NCBI GenBank assembly: GCA_011523845.1 | Contig: WTFV01000052.1 | Location: forward strand, 1 to 47,370 | Source of the DNA: Acidobacteriota bacterium | GTDB lineage: Bacteria; Acidobacteriota; Vicinamibacteria; Vicinamibacterales; UBA8438 | Direction: 5' to 3' | Length of the DNA stretch: 47,370 nucleotides | Shown here: positions 30,887 to 39,085 of the stretch, piece after piece | Layout of the letters: every line of letters begins with the position of its first letter | Position numbering within the stretch: position 1 is the stretch's first letter | The notes under the pieces: model-generated | Seen by the model: the letters and a program-made list of their open reading frames with translations, nothing else | Database searches by the model: none | What the model was told of the DNA's origin: nothing | Program-made: the position numbers and the translations under genes

Positions 30887-31749
30887 ATGCCCAGAACAAC
30901 AGGAGTCGTCGTGCTGGCCTTGATGCTTGCCTGGCTGATCTCGGCGGCAGCGGGGCAGGGGAGAAAGGTGAGCGGCACGGTGCTCGATTCGGCGAACGAA
31001 CGAACGGCCGGTCGGCGGCGCGCGTGTCGAGTACGAGGAGGGTGGCGACGTTCAGACCACCAGGACGGACGACAAGGGTTACTTCGAGTTCGGCCAAGGC
31101 GGGCTCGGTGTCGTGACGGTCCGTGCGTCGGGCTACGGAACGGCATACGCGCGGTGGCCGCCGCGCCAAGGGAGTAGCCTCGACATTTACCGCTGGTCGC
31201 CGAGGTCGGTAACCGGCACCGTGATCGACATGGCGGCGCGGCGGGCGGTCAGCGGTGCGGTGGTCAGCGTCATGATGCGTTCGGTAGGCAAGAACATCCT
31301 GGCGGACACGGTCGATGCGCCGCGCGGGTCGTTCAGTTTCGATGACCTTCCGGAGCCGTCGGGGCGAGTCGTCTACCTCGCCAGCGCAGATGGCTTCGCG
31401 CCGCGTTTCGGTGACTTCGCGATGCGCGGCAAGGGCACCACGAACGTCCAGATCGGTTTGCTCCTCGGCGCCCTGGTCGAAGGGGTTGTTGTCGATGGAG
31501 GCGGGACACCCGTCGAAGGCGCCCTGCTGGAGTACGCGTACCGGGACGACGTCGACGGCGCCGGTCTGCTCCAAGGGGATCGGTGGGCAGACTCAGACCG
31601 GGGCCGACGGGGTCTTCCAGCTTGACGGGATCGCGCCGGACACCGTCCTGACGGTGCAGGCCGTGAGCGACGCCGGCAGCTCCAACGTCGTCACGGTATC
31701 GGTAGGGCCGGGGATGGTCCAGACGGGGATCGTGCTGACGATAGACTGA
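30887..31749 (+). pseudogene. Exported carboxypeptidase-regulatory-like repeat protein, frame broken twice
   Basis: ATG 30887 follows GAAGGAGGG closely and encodes a signal peptide (VVVLALMLAWLISAAAGQ). The product then shows three CarboxypepD_reg-type beta-sandwich units: GRKVSGTVLDSANER with PVGGARVEYEEGG, SVTGTVIDMAARRAVSGAVV, and ALVEGVVVDGGGTPVEGALL. The frame shifts near 31004 and again near 31575-31590, ending QTQTGADGVFQLDGIAPDT in a third frame. Removing one CGAA unit at 30993-31004 restores the first break exactly. The second lies at or near a GGGG run. It may be phase-variable, decayed, or misread. It closes the secreted operon. Confidence 0.65.
30993..31004 (+). repeat. (CGAA)3 tetranucleotide repeat inside the coding frame
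   Basis: Three tandem CGAA units lie just after the signal-peptide coding region of the 30887 gene. With two units the frame reads ANERPVGGARVE, the expected family sequence. With three units, as here, it reads ANERTAGRRRAC and leaves the true frame. Confidence 0.85.
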
Positions 31750-31764
31750 GGTTGCGGACTGGGC

Positions 31765-31822
31765 GGGGGGAGCCGTTCCAGGAGCCGTTCCCCTGTTGGG
31801 GGGGCTCCTGCGGGCTCCCCCC
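31765..31822 (+). terminator. Large nested hairpin after the secreted operon; 31823-32112 empty
   Basis: GGGGGGAGCC at 31765-31774 pairs perfectly with GGCTCCCCCC at 31813-31822. Inside the loop GGAGCC pairs with GGCTCC at 31803-31808, and CCCC faces a G-run. The structure begins 16 bases past the operon's last stop. There is no T-tract, so it may stop transcription with Rho or protect the 3' end. No gene is supported between here and 32112. Confidence 0.45.
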
Positions 31823-32112
31823 AGGGTATGGCGTGCCGTCGACGCCCAGCTCTGCCGGCCTGGCACGCGATAGTCATCGACCGCTGCCGCTGGCTCGTCG
31901 CAGTCCCCTCCGACCCTCGGAGGCGCACTGGCGCTGGCCACGATTGCCCGGCCGCCCCAAGCCCCCCGCGCTTGACAGCCGCCGAAGCTGCCGCATCGCC
32001 GAGGAGCGCCGCCGGGCGGTTGACGGATCGCCCCGTTATCCGACCCAGTCGCAGGTCGTCAACGGGGGATCGTGGTGGGATCGTGGTGGCCCCCCCACCA
32101 CCAAAAGGGGAA

Positions 32113-32688
32113 TCAGTCGAGGATGTCGGCGGGGTCCAACGAGCCGTTGTCAGCAGCCGAAGGAAGCCGCTGACCGGTCCGCCCCTGGTAGAGGGCAGCA
32201 AGTTCGTCGAGCCACTGCTCGGCCAACCGCTCCCAAGCTGCGGAACTACCGAACGATGGGCGGCCCCGGCCGGACCGGGGCGCAGTACGCCGGTCGTAAC
32301 GGTCCTGCATGCCGTCAAGCCACCAGTTGCCCGTGCGGGGGCGGACCGAGGAACCGATAGCGCGGAGCAGCCGCACCACCGTGCGCTCCGTCGCCGGGTC
32401 GCCCTCGGCCGGCTCCTGCTGCACGAAGTCGTCGACGACGGCGGCCGAGAGCCAGACCTCCTCGTCGAGCCGGCCGTCCACGACCGGGGGCCGGTCTACG
32501 CGCCGCGGCTCCACCCGCAGCGACCGGCCCACGGAAAAGCCGGCCTGCGGCGCGCCGCTCCCTTCGGGGACCAGCGGCTGGACGGCGGCCGGAGGGCCGC
32601 CGTCTCCCGCGGCCGCCGACTGAGCCTCCGCCGGCGCGGCGGCGCCGACCACGCAGAGTACGGACACCGACAACCAGGCTGTACGCAT
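32113..32688 (-). pseudogene. N-terminal fragment of a DUF5916-type protein with unrelated tail
   Basis: ATG 32688 gives a signal peptide (TAWLSVSVLCVVGAAAPAEAQ). Then RVDRPPVVDGRLDEEVWLSA and VVDDFVQQEPAEGDPATERT match the start of the carbohydrate-binding (CBM9-like) domain that opens DUF5916 proteins, normally followed by a barrel of several hundred residues. After ERTVVRLL the match stops and a different tail follows (NWWLDGMQDRYDRR to GSLDPADILD), for 192 residues in total. The most likely history is truncation by recombination. The tail has no recognisable family. Confidence 0.6.
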
Positions 32689-32726
32689 GTTGGCGCTATT
32701 ATTGCCGCGCGAAGGAGAACAGACCG

Positions 32727-33197
32727 ATGAAGGAACGCCTGCTCGGCGCACTGAACGAGACCCAGGAGTACTTCGACCGCAGCACCCGCGCGCTGACCGA
32801 GGACGACTCGGGCTACGCCCCCGCGGAGGGCACGTTCACCGCGGCGCAGCACGTGGCGCACGCCGCCCAGACCATCGACTGGTTCGTCGAGGGCGCGTTC
32901 AGTCCGACCGGGTTCAGCCTGGAGTTCGAGGCGCTCGATCGAACGGTGCGCGAGGTGACGTCGCTCGCCGAAGCCCGCGCGTGGTTCACGCGAGCCGTCC
33001 ACGGGGCCCGCCGGGTGATCGAATCGACGTCGGACGACGACTGGAATCAGCCGCTGCCGGCCGGCCCCATCCTCGGCGGCCAGCCGCGCGCGGCGATCTT
33101 CGGGGCGATCATGGACCACACCGCCCACCACCGGGGGGCGTTGACGGTGTACGCGCGACTCCGCGGCAAGACCCCGCCGATGCCCTACATGGAGTGA
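32727..33197 (+). CDS. DinB-family protein
   Basis: A 156-residue four-helix protein. The DinB metal triad is visible: His in TAAQHVAHAAQTIDWF and the pair in MDHTAHHRGALTVYARLRG. PPMPYME at the end is also typical. AAGGAG lies about 10 bases before the ATG. Members bind a divalent metal; many act as thiol-dependent (bacillithiol or mycothiol) transferases, others are unassigned. It is divergent from the DUF5916 fragment, 38 bases apart. Confidence 0.88.
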   Translation: MKERLLGALNETQEYFDRSTRALTEDDSGYAPAEGTFTAAQHVAHAAQTIDWFVEGAFSPTGFSLEFEALDRTVREVTSLAEARAWFTRAVHGARRVIESTSDDDWNQPLPAGPILGGQPRAAIFGAIMDHTAHHRGALTVYARLRGKTPPMPYME

Positions 33198-33334
33198 GCA
33201 GACGCCCGGCTGCCGGAGCCCCGACGGCATCCGCCGGCCTCGCACCGCCAACGGCCGGAACGGCGCAACAGGATGCGGCAGTGTGCGCCGCCGCAACCGC
33301 TCCGGGCGCGGGTCGGGCGGCGCGGCGGAGCGGC

Positions 33335-33620
33335 CTACCGCCGTGGTCGGTGGGTCCACTTCGTCAGCCGCAGGGCGCCGTCGGCGCCGTCGTGGAAGAG
33401 GGTGCCGTTCAGGCCGCGTGACCTCTTCGACGCGCGCCTCGATTCGGAAGTGCCCGTCCTCGTGCTTGAAGCCGCGCCCGTCCGCCTCGAGGGCATCCAG
33501 GCCGATGCGAGCTGCATGCGTAGCCTGGTAGGCGTCGTGGGCCTCCACCATCTCCCGGATCAGCCCAGGCGCGCCGGAGGCCACCAACTTCGGCGAGCGG
33601 GACACCGGGAACGTGGCCAT
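33335..33620 (-). pseudogene. Small hypothetical protein with one frameshift
   Basis: From ATG 33620 (GGAAG upstream) the frame reads MATFPVSRSPKLVASGAPGL, then IREMVEAHDAYQATHAARIG and FKHEDGHFRIEARVEEVTR. A one-base shift near 33418 leads to GLNGTLFHDGADGALRLTKW and a stop at 33335. Codon use and residue mix are gene-like in both parts, whereas competing frames are arginine-rich. About 94 residues in all. No family recognised. Confidence 0.4.
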
Positions 33621-33739
33621 CGCGTTCTTCCCGCTCGACCGCCGGCGCCGCGCCCTCGTTCAGTCCGAGGCCGTCGGCTCCTGGGCCTGGCGCGACGTGA
33701 CCTGCGGCTCGACTCCATGGCCGCGACGCCGCGGGTCGG

Positions 33740-34126
33740 CGTTCTCCTCGTGGACCGCGCCGCCTTGCGCAACGGCGGCTGCGCGAGGAAGAGGCGAAGA
33801 ACCGGCGCCTGGAACTGGGGCACAGCCGACAGGGACACGAACAGAAGGTCGCTGCCGCGGAGGCCTTGGCCAAGCGGGAAGAGGAGATCACGGCGCTCGC
33901 GGCCCGACATCGACAAGCGGGAGACGGAGCTCAAGGAGAGAGAAGGACTCCTGCGAGATGCGGTGGTCGCCGCCGCCCGGGACCGCGACGAAATCGGAGC
34001 ACTCGAGGTGGAGCACCAGTGCGCCCGCTACCTCAGGGGCGTTGAGCGCGACACGGGCATCCTCCGCGGCGCTTGTACGCTGCCTCCAGGCGACGCCCAC
34101 AGTCGGTTCGCATTTGGCGCGGGCCA
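33740..34126 (+). pseudogene. Frameshifted coiled-coil protein remnant
   Basis: One frame gives RRLREEEAKNRRLELGHSRQ and EQKVAAAEALAKREEEITAL; after a one-base shift near 33900 the next gives DIDKRETELKEREGLLRDAV and AAARDRDEIGALEVEHQ. Both show charged heptad periodicity, so together they form one coiled coil. Removing one C from a CCC run joins them (ALAADIDKRE). No clear start is seen, and its end runs into the convergent gene at 34127. Function unknown. Confidence 0.4.
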
Positions 34127-34576
34127 CTATTCAGCCCGGCGCCTCACGTGCAGCGTCTTCACTTCGATCTCAACGAGCCCCTCGATCACCACCTCCAGCA
34201 GCCTCCTCGCGTTCGTGGTCATCGCCGTCTGGTCGTAGTTGTCGCCGATGTCCCGCAACTTCTTCAGCAGGTTCCTGGCGTCATGGCCGAGCGTGCTCGC
34301 AATCAGTGTCGCCAGCGTGCCGCCTACCGAGGCAGTGACGGCGACCACCAGCCTGCCTGCGTCTCTGGCGAAGGCTCTTCGCGTTGCGCTGTTTTCGCCG
34401 TTTCCAGGGTCTGCATGGTCCAGGTAGGCGCGCGTGAACCGCTCCAGTGCGTCGACGGCTCGCCGCGCCTCTCTACCCTCCGTCGTTCCCGGTTCGAGGC
34501 GGTCGGTAGGGTCCATCGTTACCGGTCCTGCTTTCTCTGCCACTGGGGCCACGAGGTCGCCCGACTTCCGGGTCAT
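34127..34576 (-). CDS. Hypothetical protein with one hydrophobic segment
   Basis: Up to 149 residues from ATG 34576; an in-frame ATG at 34516 (MDPTDRLEPGTTEGREARRA) may be the true start. A helical acidic/basic N-terminal half is followed by GRLVVAVTASVGGTLATLIA, a probable membrane helix or glycine-rich hairpin, then KKLRDIGDNYDQTAMTTNAR and a strand-like C-terminus (IEGLVEIEVKTLHVRRR). No ribosome site is convincing. It lies 51 bases downstream of htpX on the same strand and may belong to that transcript. Confidence 0.5.
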   Translation of the reverse strand: MTRKSGDLVAPVAEKAGPVTMDPTDRLEPGTTEGREARRAVDALERFTRAYLDHADPGNGENSATRRAFARDAGRLVVAVTASVGGTLATLIASTLGHDARNLLKKLRDIGDNYDQTAMTTNARRLLEVVIEGLVEIEVKTLHVRRRAE

Positions 34577-34627
34577 CGATTCGCCCGTGCCGATCGTCGG
34601 ACATTGCAGGATCTCGACGACAGCGCA

Positions 34628-35473
34628 TCACGATTGCTCAGGTCGTCCCAACAGCGCTCGGATGCGCTGCTCGGTCGGCGGGTGCGTGCCGAAGAGCGAC
34701 AGCCACCCGCGTCCCGACAACGGCATGCTGATGAACATGTGCGCCGTGGCCGGGTTCGCGTCCAGCGGGATCACGCGCTGGACGGCGTCGATCTTCGTCA
34801 GCGCGCCGATCAGGCCGTAGGGGGTGCCGGCGATGGCGACCGCTGCACGGTCGGCCGCGAACTCCCGAGAGCGGGAGATGGCCGCCTGGATCAGCACCGC
34901 CGCGAGCGGCGCGACGATGATCGTCGCCAGCAGGGCCAGCGGATTCGAGCCCTGCTGGCCGTCCCGGCCGAAGCCGCCGAAGAGGGCGGCGAAGGGCGCG
35001 ATGCGGGCGAGCAGCATGATGGCGGCGGCCACCGTGGCGGCGACCGAGTTGATGAGGACGTCCCGATGCTTGACGTGGGCGAGCTCGTGCGCGATGACGC
35101 CCTCGATCTCCGGCTCCCTGAGAAAGCGCAGCAGGCCCGTGGTGGCGGCCACGGCCGCGTGCTGCGGATTCCGGCCGGTCGCGAACGCGTTGGGAGAGTC
35201 GTCCGCGATGAGGTAGACCTTCGGCATCGGCAGGCCTGCGCGACGCGCCAGTCGCGCCGTCATGGCATACAGCGGGTGGTCCGGGCCGACCCGTTGCGCG
35301 CGGTACATCGCCAGCACGATCCAGTCGGAGAACCAGTAGGAGCCGAAGTTCATCGCCACGGCGACGGCGAAGGCGATGATCAGCCCGCTGAAGCCGCCCA
35401 GCCACTCGCCGACTGCGAGCAGCAGGCCGCTGAGCAGGCCGAGCAGCACGACGGTCTTGACCGTGTTTCCCAT
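34628..35473 (-). CDS. htpX: HtpX-like membrane zinc protease (M48)
   Basis: A 281-residue integral membrane protease. HELAH at 129-133, within VIAHELAHVKHRDVL, is the zinc motif of M48 peptidases. Hydrophobic segments at about 7-22, 28-46, 145-170 and 180-200 make the four-helix HtpX layout. RNPQHAAVAATTGLL and SREFAADRAAVAI (distal zinc Glu region) are also typical. AGGAGG lies 6 bases before the ATG. HtpX degrades misfolded inner-membrane proteins with the active site in the cytosol. It sits with DoxX, a Do-like protease and Hsp20, all on the minus strand, as a stress cluster. Confidence 0.93.
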   Translation of the reverse strand: MGNTVKTVVLLGLLSGLLLAVGEWLGGFSGLIIAFAVAVAMNFGSYWFSDWIVLAMYRAQRVGPDHPLYAMTARLARRAGLPMPKVYLIADDSPNAFATGRNPQHAAVAATTGLLRFLREPEIEGVIAHELAHVKHRDVLINSVAATVAAAIMLLARIAPFAALFGGFGRDGQQGSNPLALLATIIVAPLAAVLIQAAISRSREFAADRAAVAIAGTPYGLIGALTKIDAVQRVIPLDANPATAHMFISMPLSGRGWLSLFGTHPPTEQRIRALLGRPEQS

Positions 35474-35518
35474 GACGACCTCCTGAACGCCGTCTGGCTG
35501 GAGCGATTCTCAGCCAGC

Positions 35519-35929
35519 TCAACTGCCGACTCTGCGCACCATCGCGTCGAGGCTCCAGGCGCCCGGCCCCTTGGCGGCGAGGAACAGGAACAGGAAGCAG
35601 TACAGCAGCGCCGGCTCTCCGCCGTTGGCGACCGGGAACAGGAGCGCCTCTTCGCGCGCCACGTGGCCCACGAAGTAGGCGACAGCCATCTCGCCGCTGG
35701 CGATGAAGGCGACCACGCGGGTGAAGAAGCCCAGGACGATGAAAGCGCCGCCGAGGACCTCGATGAGCGCCGCGGCGCCGAGGAGCGATACGACCTCGAC
35801 CGGCTCCCGGCCGAGCACGCCGAACAGCTTCTGCACGCCGTGCAGCATGAACCCGTAGCCGGCGACGATACGCACCGTGTCGTGAGTGCACTCGGCGTAG
35901 GGATCGAGAAACCGCACCATTCGGCTCAT
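35519..35929 (-). CDS. DoxX-family membrane protein
   Basis: A 136-residue protein with four hydrophobic helices. IVAGYGFMLHGVQKLFGVLG is the opening DoxX motif (helix, H-G-x-x-K), AAALIEVLGGAFIVLGFFTR the second, then VVAFIASGEMAVAYFVGH and a last helix (PALLYCFLFLFLAAKGPGAW). ATG 35929 has GGAGGAAAGAG upstream; the frame is open further back but antisense-like. DoxX relatives are linked to redox and sulfur/oxidative stress in membranes. It lies between htpX and the Do-like protease. Confidence 0.87.
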   Translation of the reverse strand: MSRMVRFLDPYAECTHDTVRIVAGYGFMLHGVQKLFGVLGREPVEVVSLLGAAALIEVLGGAFIVLGFFTRVVAFIASGEMAVAYFVGHVAREEALLFPVANGGEPALLYCFLFLFLAAKGPGAWSLDAMVRRVGS

Positions 35930-36039
35930 CTCTTTCCTCCTGCGGGCTCCGTTGGGACGCGGTGGGACGACCGGCGCGGCCTGGCGGTCTCGGCCGGGTG
36001 CTCGGTCCCGGCCGCAACCGCCAAGCCGTCGAACTCCGG

Positions 36040-37620
36040 CTACTGCTCCTTCTGCAACTGCAGGAAGACGCGCGTGTCGCGGCGCTGCACGAGGACGAAC
36101 GCCGTACGGCCCGCCTCGATGGCATCGAGCGCGGCGCCCGCCTCGGCCGCCGAGGCGACTTCCGCCCGGTTGACGCTGAGAATCACGTCGCCCGACTGCA
36201 GGCCGCCCGCCTCGGCGGTGCTCCCCGACGCAACGCCGGCCACCACCGCCCCGACCGTGTCGTCCGGGACACCCAATCCGCGCATCGCCTGCGGCGTCAG
36301 ATCCTGCAGCGTGATGCCGAAGCCCTCGCTGGTCTCTTCCTCCGCCGACGCCGCCATCACGCTGCGGCCCTCGGCCTCGAGGTCCAGCTCGCCGATCGTG
36401 ACGTCCAGGGTCACAGGCTCGCCGTTGCGGACGACCTCGACCGCCACGCCGGTGCCGGGGCGCGTGCCGACCACGCGCCGCTGCAGGTCCAGCGAGTCCT
36501 CCACGGGCTCGCCCGCGTAGGCGACGATGACGTCGCCCGGCTCGATGCCCGCCGCGTCGGCGGGACCCTCCGGCGCGACCGTCGAGACGATCACCCCGGC
36601 GGGCGCGTCGAGGCCCAGCACCCGGTAGTCGTCGCGCGGCACGTCGCCGATCTGCACGCCGATGACCCCGCGCGTCACCCGGCCGCCGCGCAGCTCGTCC
36701 AGCAGGTCCAGCACCGTGTTGATCGGCACCGCGAAGCCGACCCCCGAGTTCGACGCCCGGTCGCTGATGATCGCCGTGTTCATGCCGATGACCTCGCCGC
36801 GGATGTTCAGCAGCGGTCCGCCGGAGTTGCCCGGGTTGATCGCCGCATCGGTTTGCAGCATCTCGTTGGTCCGCCCCGGCACCGGCCGCAGCGGCCGGGC
36901 AAGCGCCGAGATGACCCCGACGGTGACCGTGTGGCTGAGGCCGAAGGGCGCGCCAATCGCCATCACCCAGTCGCCCGGCGCCATCCGGCTCGAGTCGCCG
37001 AACGTCGCCGCCGGCAGCTTCCGGGCGGGGCGCTCGACCAGCTCGAGCAGCGCGCTGTCGGTCAGCCGGTCGCGGCCGAGCACCCGCGCGGTGTAGCGCT
37101 CGTCGTCGCCGTAGAACTGCACCTGGATGCTGGTGGCGTTCTCCACCACGTGGTTGTTGGTCAGGATCAGGCCCTTGTCGTCGATGACGAACCCGGTGCC
37201 GGTCGCGGCCAACGGCGTGCTCTCCCGCTCCTGCCGGTCCTCGTTGGGCGCGCCCGAGCCGTCGCGGTCGAGCCCCGGCGGGGGCCGCCCGAAGAAGCGG
37301 CGGAAGAACTCCTCGCCGCCGAAGAACTCCTCGCCGCGGCGGAAGAACTCCTCGCCACGGCCGAAGAAATCGTTGCTGGTGAGTTGCGGCCGGGGCTGTT
37401 CCGTCCAGACGGTGACGACCATCGCCGTCTGCGCCTCGGCGATGTCGCGGAACGTGGTCGCGGTCAGGTTGCCGCCGATCGGCGTGCTGTTCGACGCCTG
37501 CCGCTCGATGGCCTTCACACTCAGCGCCGTCGCCAGGTCGAAGTGCGACCCGACCGCCATGCCGACCAGAAGGGCCGCCACGGCGACGGCCGAAATGAAC
37601 GTGGTCTTCGATCTCGACAT
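36040..37620 (-). CDS. Do-like periplasmic serine protease with two PDZ domains
   Basis: A 526-residue DegP/DegQ-type protease. KTTFISAVAVAALLVGMAVG is the signal or anchor. The triad is His157 (LTNNHVVE), Asp188 (LTDSALL) and Ser266 (NPGNSGGP). PDZ1 begins near RGVIGVQIGDVP and PDZ2 near GFGITLQDLTPQ, the latter ending VLVQRRDTRVFLQLQ. Residues 84-112 carry an unusual Phe/Glu/Arg/Gly repeat (EEFFRRGEEFFGGEEFFRRF) before the protease domain, in the place of the flexible LA loop region. GGGAGG lies 6 bases before ATG. It is both chaperone and protease for envelope proteins. Confidence 0.93.
   Translation of the reverse strand: MSRSKTTFISAVAVAALLVGMAVGSHFDLATALSVKAIERQASNSTPIGGNLTATTFRDIAEAQTAMVVTVWTEQPRPQLTSNDFFGRGEEFFRRGEEFFGGEEFFRRFFGRPPPGLDRDGSGAPNEDRQERESTPLAATGTGFVIDDKGLILTNNHVVENATSIQVQFYGDDERYTARVLGRDRLTDSALLELVERPARKLPAATFGDSSRMAPGDWVMAIGAPFGLSHTVTVGVISALARPLRPVPGRTNEMLQTDAAINPGNSGGPLLNIRGEVIGMNTAIISDRASNSGVGFAVPINTVLDLLDELRGGRVTRGVIGVQIGDVPRDDYRVLGLDAPAGVIVSTVAPEGPADAAGIEPGDVIVAYAGEPVEDSLDLQRRVVGTRPGTGVAVEVVRNGEPVTLDVTIGELDLEAEGRSVMAASAEEETSEGFGITLQDLTPQAMRGLGVPDDTVGAVVAGVASGSTAEAGGLQSGDVILSVNRAEVASAAEAGAALDAIEAGRTAFVLVQRRDTRVFLQLQKEQ
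37291..37370. repeat. Short tandem coding repeat (GAAGAACTCCTCGCC)
   Basis: The plus strand carries three near-identical GAAGAACTCCTCGCC units with related flanks, encoding on the minus strand the repeated EEFF(R/G) block of the Do-like protease. Unit lengths stay multiples of three, so the reading frame is kept while length could vary by slippage. Confidence 0.75.
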
Positions 37621-37801
37621 CGTGTCCTCCCGCGGGACGCATGCCCGCAGACGCGGGGCGGCCGCCCCGCACTTTCAATTGAGATGCTCTGCCGGTTGCG
37701 GCGCGGTGCCAGGAGGCGCCGCGCGTTTGTTCGAAAGAGAGGCGGCCCCGGAGCGACCCAGCGACCCAAGAGCCGCCCGGGGCGGGCTGGTCGAGCGGCG
37801 C

Positions 37802-38266
37802 TCAGGCGACGCGCCCGATCCGCTTGTCGCTTCCCGTGCCGATGGCGATCCGCCGCGGCCTGGCCGCCTCGGCCAGCGGCAGCGACAGCTCCAGCATGCC
37901 GTGGTCGAAGTTCGCGACCACGTGATCGGCGTCGACGTTGGCGGGCAGCGTGAACGTCCGCTCGAAGCGGCCGTAGCGGAACTCCGAAACGTGCCCCTGG
38001 CTGGTCTGCTCCGTGCGGGTACGCTCGCCCGAGATCGTCAGGCTGTTGCCGTGCAGGTCGATGTGCACGTGCTTCGGGTCGATGCCCGGCAGCGCCACCC
38101 GCAGCTTCCAGCCGGCGTCGCTCGAGTCGATCTCGGTCGCCGGGACCCAGGCCGCGCCCGGCGTGCCCGCCCGCTCGTCGCCCAGGTAGCGACCGAAGAC
38201 GCGGTCCATGTCCCGGTGCAGGGTGGTCAGCTCCTCGAACGGGTTCCAACGGGTCATGCTCAACAT
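37802..38266 (-). CDS. Small heat shock protein (Hsp20/alpha-crystallin)
   Basis: A 154-residue Hsp20. ATG 38266 has AAAGGAGC upstream. MTRWNPFEELTTLHRDMDRV is the usual N-terminal arm. The alpha-crystallin domain includes WKLRVALPGIDPKHVHIDLH, LTISGERTRTEQ and the G-x-L-like GRFERTFTLPANVDADHV, then GMLELSLPLAE; the classic C-terminal I-x-I appears as IAI. It holds unfolding proteins in the cytosol. It is upstream of the Do-like protease on the same strand, fitting a proteostasis cluster. No CIRCE or similar operator was recognised. Confidence 0.93.
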   Translation of the reverse strand: MLSMTRWNPFEELTTLHRDMDRVFGRYLGDERAGTPGAAWVPATEIDSSDAGWKLRVALPGIDPKHVHIDLHGNSLTISGERTRTEQTSQGHVSEFRYGRFERTFTLPANVDADHVVANFDHGMLELSLPLAEAARPRRIAIGTGSDKRIGRVA

Positions 38267-38431
38267 CTCGGTGCTCCTTTCTGACGCGCGTGCTCGGCGT
38301 CGGCGCGCCGGTCTCTGCCGGCGCATTGTTGTCGTCCACATCAGATTATCTGAGTGGTTCTTGCTAATTCATCTCCCTTAGACGCCAGCCGATCCGAAAA
38401 AGTTCGGACAGTCCGGAAATCTTTTCTCCTT

Positions 38432-38971
38432 TCATGCAGCCTGCGCCAACAGCCGCCGCCGCGCCCGGTTCGCCGCCGCACGGGCCGCGTCGGCCGCCAG
38501 GCACTCGCGGCACCGCTTCCGACCCTCCACACGCGGACGGCTGCCGCAACCGATGCAGCGCCCCGCCTCGTCCGCCGCCGCGGCACGGGCGCGCCGATGA
38601 TCCGCCGAGGTGTGGGCGCCGCTGCCGCACAGCTCGCACTGGCCGGCCGCGCGCCGCCGTCGGCGCAGCTCGTGCTGCTGCGCTCGATTCCGCGCCAGGC
38701 AGCGCTCGCACACGACGCGGTCCGGCGACGCCGACTTGCACTGCACGCACAAACCCTGCGCCCGCAGCCGCTTGCGGTACCGCTGCGTGATCCGCGTCCG
38801 AGCGGGACGACAGCCGCACGTCGCCGGGTTCCCGTAGCAGCGGCGGCACCACACCGGTAACGTCGCCAGGAGCTCGGCGACGCTTTGATTGGCAAACCGC
38901 CCCGGCCGGTTCAACTCCTCCAGGTCGATCGCGCTCAGCCACGGATAGCGGGGCGTTCCCTCGCGGCTCAT
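38432..38971 (-). CDS. Multi-knuckle cysteine-rich (zinc-ribbon) protein
   Basis: A 179-residue basic protein with repeated Cys pairs: CRRC with CGC, CVQC with CERC, CELC with a nearby His, and CIGC with CREC. Between them lie Arg-rich helices (RYRKRLRAQGL, RNRAQQHELRRRRRAAGQ), and the unit pattern G-x-C-x-x-C recurs about every 25 residues. This looks like a string of small zinc ribbons binding nucleic acid. The start follows a leader (PRYPWLSAIDLEELNRPGRF) that is unlike the zinc region. I do not know a named family. It sits between Hsp20 and the exported-domain genes. Confidence 0.65.
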   Translation of the reverse strand: MSREGTPRYPWLSAIDLEELNRPGRFANQSVAELLATLPVWCRRCYGNPATCGCRPARTRITQRYRKRLRAQGLCVQCKSASPDRVVCERCLARNRAQQHELRRRRRAAGQCELCGSGAHTSADHRRARAAAADEAGRCIGCGSRPRVEGRKRCRECLAADAARAAANRARRRLLAQAA

Positions 38972-39085
38972 CAGTCTCCTCCACCTTCTCCCCGGCGCAG
39001 CCGGCCCCCCGGGCCCTCGCGCGGCCGGCTGGCCGGCGGGGCGTCGGCGGGGCTTCGGCTGTCGTATTTCCGGGAACGAGTGCCT

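Noticed and set aside
35519..37678. A 719-codon minus-strand frame reaching from DoxX through the Do-like protease
   Set aside because: Only the last 137 codons (DoxX) are genuine; the rest is a shifted frame of the protease gene.
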